Source: Opitutales bacterium
Lineage (GTDB): Bacteria > Verrucomicrobiota > Verrucomicrobiia > Opitutales > UBA2995
Assembly: GCA_022824405.1 (NCBI GenBank)
Contig: JAJDZZ010000074.1
Location: 1 to 64,000, forward strand
DNA: 64,000 nucleotides
Direction of reading: 5' to 3'
The notes beneath the pieces were generated by a model. That model ran no database searches. It was not told the DNA's origin and saw only the letters and a list, made by a program, of their open reading frames with translations. Position 1 is the first letter of the stretch. Every line of letters starts with the position of its first letter. Positions 60,217-64,000 of the stretch are shown piece by piece. The translations under genes and the position numbers were made by a program.

Positions 60217-61323
60217 TCACCTCCGCCTCCCGAACTTGCCTGAACGGAGACCTGCCGCCAGTTGGAAAAAGGTTCCGGCGGAACGCTTCCAGGCAAAGGC
60301 TTTTTTTCGCTTTCGACCCTCTCGCCTCAAACGGTTGCGCAAGGCGCTGTCCCGGCTCATCCGGTAGAGGCCCTCCCCAATTTTCCAGGGGGATTTTTGA
60401 TCTACAAATAAAGCGGCCGATTTCGCTACTTCCCTCAGACTGGGTAAATCCGCCGCGAGAATGGGGACCTCCAATTCCATCGCTTCCAGCAAGGGAAGGC
60501 CGAATCCTTCGTAATTGGAGGGGAATACCATTGCTCCGGCATCGGACCAGGCGGAACGGTAGGCGCTGCCCGTGAGGTAACCGCGGAATTCCACCAGATC
60601 CTGCAGGTGCAAAACCTCGATCGATTTCCCGATTCCCGCACTGTCTCCCGACTCCGGGTGACCGGTCAAAACGAGGGGCCAGGGTCGTGAGACCCGTTGC
60701 GCATAGATTTTGTACCCAACCAGCAAAGTTTTGTGGTTTTTATGTTTCCAGAAATTTGCCGGGTACAAAAAGTGAGGTTTGGATCGGCTTCCAGATTTAT
60801 TTTGTCGGTATGCCCATTTGGGCAAGGCGTGTGGAATGACGCTTACCGATTGAGGGGGAACCCGGTAATGCTCCACGAGTCGTTCCCGGGAAAAATGGGA
60901 AACGGTAATTATGAGGTCAGCCGTTCGGGCTGCCTCTTGAAGGAGGTTATGCCGATACGCTCTATCGGCCGCAGACAACGATTCAGGGTAATCGATGTGT
61001 AGTAAATCGGGACTGAGGAAAATAAGGGGCAGACCCGAAATTTGAAAGCGCAGGGAAGGCAGGGGGCAGAACAGGAGATCCGGATTATGCTTTTCCAGCA
61101 GGCATTGAGCCGTGGTACTTTCATCACAAACCTGGATTTTCACGGATGGCCCCAATTCCGAGGTGATTTCCTCCACCAATTTCCTTTGCGCCAGAACGAC
61201 CGGAAGTAATTGCCTGTTTTGTTGAACCGCTTCCAGAAGGTTGTAAAGGGCCGGCTTAATTCCACCGTGAATCCCCCCGGCCTGGAACAGGGTAAGATCG
61301 ACAAGGATTACCAGTTTTTTAAT
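60217..61323 (-). CDS. GT4 glycosyltransferase with unresolved start codon
   Basis: Transferase with the GT4 signature P-S-N-Y-E-G-F-G-L-P-L-L-E-A-M and an upstream Y-P-A-N-F-W-K-H-K-N. A TTG at 61179 would give 320 aa but cut off the first strand of the fold. The frame stays open to a TGA at 61369 and encodes L-V-I-L-V-D-L-T-L-F-Q-A-G-G-I-H-G-G-I, the typical GT4 N-terminus with the GGI loop. There is no ATG, GTG or TTG upstream of that stretch; only ATT (61323, 61347) and CTG (61314) codons are available. ATT at 61323 is used here provisionally. Either a rare start codon is used or a base is wrong. It is the first gene of the transferase operon and is divergent from the exporter. Confidence 0.75.
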   Translation of the reverse strand: MKKLVILVDLTLFQAGGIHGGIKPALYNLLEAVQQNRQLLPVVLAQRKLVEEITSELGPSVKIQVCDESTTAQCLLEKHNPDLLFCPLPSLRFQISGLPLIFLSPDLLHIDYPESLSAADRAYRHNLLQEAARTADLIITVSHFSRERLVEHYRVPPQSVSVIPHALPKWAYRQNKSGSRSKPHFLYPANFWKHKNHKTLLVGYKIYAQRVSRPWPLVLTGHPESGDSAGIGKSIEVLHLQDLVEFRGYLTGSAYRSAWSDAGAMVFPSNYEGFGLPLLEAMELEVPILAADLPSLREVAKSAALFVDQKSPWKIGEGLYRMSRDSALRNRLRREGRKRKKAFAWKRSAGTFFQLAAGLRSGKFGRRR

Positions 61324-61394
61324 TGGTTTTGTGTGATGGGATGGAATTAATGGCCTTTTCTTTCTTTTTCAGTTTTTTTCTTCAAGCACATTTT

Positions 61395-61412
61395 GGCCGA
61401 AACGGCCTTTTT
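61395..61412 (+). terminator. Terminator-like hairpin in front of the exporter genes
   Basis: GGCCG-AAA-CGGCC followed by TTTTTC on the plus strand, about 100 bp before the permease gene. There is no plus-strand gene upstream for it to terminate, so it may be an attenuator in the exporter leader, or a coincidence in the divergent promoter region. Confidence 0.4.
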
Positions 61413-61511
61413 CGATTGCGATGAAGGATTCCTCTCTCTTCAGATTAGCGCCCTGAACCTATTGGAAACCTCCATTCCGGATGGGTTTGTCATCGAAAGT
61501 ATCTTTGTAAA

Positions 61512-62321
61512 ATGCGCCTTCTGACCACCCCTTTTCTCACCATTCACGGCAATAGAACGCTCCTGTTGATGCTTTCGCGACGGAATTTGGCCGCCCGGCA
61601 CAAAGGGAGTTCGCTCGGTCGAGCGTGGTTGATTTTCCAACCCTTGTTACTCCTCACCGTCTACACTTTTGTTTTCAGTCAAATTTACCATGGCCGATTT
61701 GGGGTGATTGAATCTGAGACCGGATCCCAGTACGCCTTGGGGATTTTTTTTGGCCTCATCATTCTCCATTTTTTCAACGACTCCCTGTCCGGGTCGGTCA
61801 ACTGTATTGTGGGAAACCAGAATTACGTGAAAAGGGTTGTATTCCCCCTGGAAATTCTGCCGGTTTCCCTGACCTTGGAAAATTTATACGCCTTTTGCAT
61901 TTCAATGCTTTTGGCGCTGGCGGGGGTTCTGCTCTTCGTGGGGAAGGTAACCATCTCCCTCCTTTGGTTGCCGGTCCTTATCTTACCCTGCCTTCTATTT
62001 ACCATGGGGGTGGCTTGGAGCGTTTCCGCATTCGGGGTGTTTTACCGGGACATAAGCCCAGTGGTGCAAATTTTCAGCATTTGCATGTTATGGATGAGCG
62101 GGGTGTTTTTTTCGGCCAGGGATATTCCGGAAGTCGCCTGGAATTTTTTGAGATTCAATCCGATATTGTTGAATATTGAACTCTGCAGGGATGTCGTTCT
62201 TTGGAATCTGCAACCCAATTTCCTCTGGATAACCTATATTTACTTATCCTCCATTATTGTTTTCTTCCTCGGCTTTTGGGTGTTCAGGTCGCTGAAACCC
62301 GCCTTCGCCGATGTCATGTAG
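61512..62321 (+). CDS. wzm: ABC-2 permease of a polysaccharide exporter (Wzm-type)
   Basis: Integral membrane protein of 269 aa with six predicted spans, matching the size and pattern of Wzm/KpsM permeases. The cytoplasmic N-terminus carries the amphipathic R-R-N-L-A-A-R-H-K-G-S-S-L-G-R-A-W segment that contacts the ATPase. Other family features are N-Q-N-Y-V-K-R-V-V-F-P-L-E-I-L-P and F-Y-R-D-I-S-P-V-V-Q. It forms the membrane channel for undecaprenyl-linked glycan chains. The ATPase gene follows after 8 bp. Divergent from the glycosyltransferase operon, probably sharing its promoter region. Confidence 0.92.
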   Translation: MRLLTTPFLTIHGNRTLLLMLSRRNLAARHKGSSLGRAWLIFQPLLLLTVYTFVFSQIYHGRFGVIESETGSQYALGIFFGLIILHFFNDSLSGSVNCIVGNQNYVKRVVFPLEILPVSLTLENLYAFCISMLLALAGVLLFVGKVTISLLWLPVLILPCLLFTMGVAWSVSAFGVFYRDISPVVQIFSICMLWMSGVFFSARDIPEVAWNFLRFNPILLNIELCRDVVLWNLQPNFLWITYIYLSSIIVFFLGFWVFRSLKPAFADVM

Positions 62322-62329
62322 TTATTCGC

Positions 62330-63649
62330 ATGCATGCTTCCAAGGCAGGGTCGCTGATCGATGTCAGGAGAGTTTTCAAATACTATAGAATTTGGCGCGA
62401 TCCCCAGGCCCGGTTCAAATCCATTCTGTTATCCCTCCTGCTGAAGGGATTCCAGTTGCTGAGAATTCCATGGTCTAAGGCATTGGGCCGTAAATTGGGG
62501 AACCGTATCCGGGGTCTTCATCGCGATTTTTTTGCCCTTCAGGATGTATCCCTGCAACTCTCCAGAGGCGAAACCGTCGGAATAATCGGGTTGAATGGGT
62601 CCGGAAAATCGACCTTATTGCAAATTATTGCCGGGGTAGTGCAACCCTCCGCGGGGAACGTTTGCGTCAATGGAAGGGTCGCGGCTTTGCTTGAACTGGG
62701 TGCGGGATTCAATGAAGAGTTCACCGGAAGAGAAAATGTTTTCCTGAATGCGGCAATTTGGGGTCTGGAAAAACCACAGATCGAGGAAAGAATGGAGGAA
62801 ATTATCAATTTTTCCGAAATTGGGCAATTTATCGATCAACCCGTAAAAACCTATTCCTCGGGAATGAAGGTTCGCTTGGCATTTTCCGTCCTCACCCAAA
62901 TCAAACCCGATATATTCATTATAGATGAAGCTTTGTCCGTTGGAGACGCCTATTTTAGCCATAAGTCGACCAATTATATAAGGGAATATGTAAATGGCGG
63001 CGGTACCCTGTTATTGTGCAGTCACGACTTGAATGCCGTAAAAACGCTTTGTCATCGGGCCATCCTTCTGGAATCGGGGAGGATTGTGGAAGAAGGGGAC
63101 TGCGAAAGGGTGGTGGATTACTTCAACGCAATTATCAGCAAGAGAAAGGACGATTTTAAAATCAGGCAGTATAAAAACGCTTCCGGGAAGTACATAACGA
63201 GATCGGGTAGCGGGGAGGTCGTGATCGAAGAATTCAAAATTCTGGATGAAAAAAGAACCGAAACCATCGATTTTCATAGAGGAGAACGGTTAGTTGTAAA
63301 AATCAAATGCACCGCCAGGAAGGCTGTGGACCAGCTTACGGCCGGGATCAAAATTTGTGACCGTATCGGATCCACCGTTTTCGGGGTGAATTCATTCCAT
63401 CTGGAAGAAGATATAAGAAATGTGCAACGGGGTGAACATTTGGAGTTCGACTTTTTCATCGACCTCAATCTGGTTCCCGGAGAGTACTCCATTACGGCGG
63501 CAATTCACTCGGATGACAGTCATCTGAAAGGGAATTACGATTGGATCGAGAATATGAGCGTTGTCAGGATAAACGGCCGCAAAACGGATCATTTCACCAT
63601 TGGAACAGCCTACTTGAACAGTCGGGTAACCGTTGAGAGAAGGATATGA
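62330..63649 (+). CDS. wzt: ABC exporter ATPase with C-terminal glycan-binding domain (Wzt-type)
   Basis: About 439 aa. The frame is open from 62201 within the permease, but the ATG at 62330 lies just behind its stop. The ATPase domain has Walker A G-L-N-G-S-G-K-S-T, signature Y-S-S-G-M-K-V-R-L-A-F-S and Walker B I-F-I-I-D-E-A-L, followed by the H-loop C-S-H-D. From about residue 290 there is a beta-sandwich domain (G-E-V-V-I-E-E-F, N-L-V-P-G-E-Y-S-I-T-A-A-I-H) as in Wzt proteins that recognise a terminal cap of the O-antigen chain. The exporter is therefore likely of the type that reads a chain-end modification. It overlaps the next gene by 4 bp. Confidence 0.92.
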   Translation: MHASKAGSLIDVRRVFKYYRIWRDPQARFKSILLSLLLKGFQLLRIPWSKALGRKLGNRIRGLHRDFFALQDVSLQLSRGETVGIIGLNGSGKSTLLQIIAGVVQPSAGNVCVNGRVAALLELGAGFNEEFTGRENVFLNAAIWGLEKPQIEERMEEIINFSEIGQFIDQPVKTYSSGMKVRLAFSVLTQIKPDIFIIDEALSVGDAYFSHKSTNYIREYVNGGGTLLLCSHDLNAVKTLCHRAILLESGRIVEEGDCERVVDYFNAIISKRKDDFKIRQYKNASGKYITRSGSGEVVIEEFKILDEKRTETIDFHRGERLVVKIKCTARKAVDQLTAGIKICDRIGSTVFGVNSFHLEEDIRNVQRGEHLEFDFFIDLNLVPGEYSITAAIHSDDSHLKGNYDWIENMSVVRINGRKTDHFTIGTAYLNSRVTVERRI

Positions 63650-64000
63650 GAAGTTGGAGAGGGAAAATACCGAGATTTCGGGATGTGGAGTTCATAGCCG
63701 AGGAAGCCATGGCTATTAAAGGCAGCGCCAGAGTGGAGGAAGAAAAGAGGTTTCTGGCCAAAAATATTCGATTAATAGAAGACAATCGGGATTCCGAGGT
63801 GGAAACAGAACAACCGGATTGGCAGGTTTTTCCTATAAAAAGGACCTATCGGTTGAAAGCCCTGTTGCAATTGAACCGATTTGAATTCGTCTTCAACGTT
63901 TTCAGAGCCTTGCTCGGGCGAAACCCGAACCCGGAGGAAATGCGGGCCCAGGTTGAGGTCATAAGAAAAAATAAACTGAGAAAGCTCACTTATTTCATGA
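63646..64000 (+). CDS. Unknown protein, 5' part only (runs off the window)
   Basis: The ATG at 63646 overlaps the stop of the ATPase gene (ATGA) and 118 codons are visible before the window ends. The beginning is polar (F-R-D-V-E-F-I-A-E-E-A-M-A-I-K). A later segment, F-V-F-N-V-F-R-A-L-L-G-R-N-P-N-P-E-E-M, resembles the DUF4214 repeat that is often fused to glycosyl- or methyltransferases. Because Wzt-type exporters usually sit beside chain-capping enzymes, such an enzyme is a reasonable guess, but the catalytic part is not in view. Confidence 0.6.
   Translation, partial: MRSWRGKIPRFRDVEFIAEEAMAIKGSARVEEEKRFLAKNIRLIEDNRDSEVETEQPDWQVFPIKRTYRLKALLQLNRFEFVFNVFRALLGRNPNPEEMRAQVEVIRKNKLRKLTYFM

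Overview
The window reads as a piece of a Verrucomicrobiota genome, probably of the Opitutales/Puniceicoccales type. The evidence is three large TonB-dependent receptors whose mature N-termini carry an 'E-L-S/N-P-F-x-V' signature, a paired DUF1549/DUF1553 cytochrome protein and DUF1501 protein, ThuA and FG-GAP/cytochrome proteins, and several secreted sulfatases. No rRNA, tRNA, CRISPR array or insertion-sequence transposase was recognised.

Layout. Positions 411-4602 (+) hold a secreted sulfatase, an AhpD-like protein, a cysteine-synthase-like enzyme and a two-domain rhodanese. Positions 4668-10615 (-) hold a histidine kinase with a discoidin-like sensor, its LuxR-type response regulator, a PhoD-like phosphatase and a second sulfatase. 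They face a 1199-aa TonB receptor (10847-14446). Positions 14868-30707 hold two paralogous PhoD-like proteins, an exported cytochrome c/FG-GAP protein, a second TonB receptor, an ADP-ribosylglycohydrolase-like protein, an AAA/DUF4143 ATPase behind two identical palindromes, and a third TonB receptor broken by one in-frame stop. Positions 30913-41611 hold an acetyl-xylan-esterase-like hydrolase, a toxin-antitoxin pair between direct repeats, a third sulfatase, a ThuA protein, and the DUF1549/DUF1553 plus DUF1501 pair. Positions 41892-47337 (-) encode a very large metzincin-like protease with PKD and LamG domains, split by a frameshift. Two small proteins and a polytopic membrane protein follow. 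Positions 50762-64000 form a surface-polysaccharide locus: five glycosyltransferase genes on the minus strand, divergent from a Wzm/Wzt-type ABC exporter and a partial gene.

The catabolic half suggests import and trimming of sulfated, acylated and possibly phosphorylated glycans: TonB receptors, three sulfatases, an esterase and three PhoD-like phosphatases, controlled by a two-component system. There is no classical glycoside hydrolase in view. The right end is devoted to making and exporting a cell-surface glycan.

The most unusual feature is the non-coding DNA. Many spacers are built from a small shared vocabulary of short repeats and hairpins. Each word keeps a fixed orientation relative to the gene end it adjoins, so spacers look like a pair of inverted brackets. 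In at least two places the repeats run into coding sequence: the signal peptide of the cytochrome protein at 17500, and both ends of the membrane-protein gene at 48600-50480.
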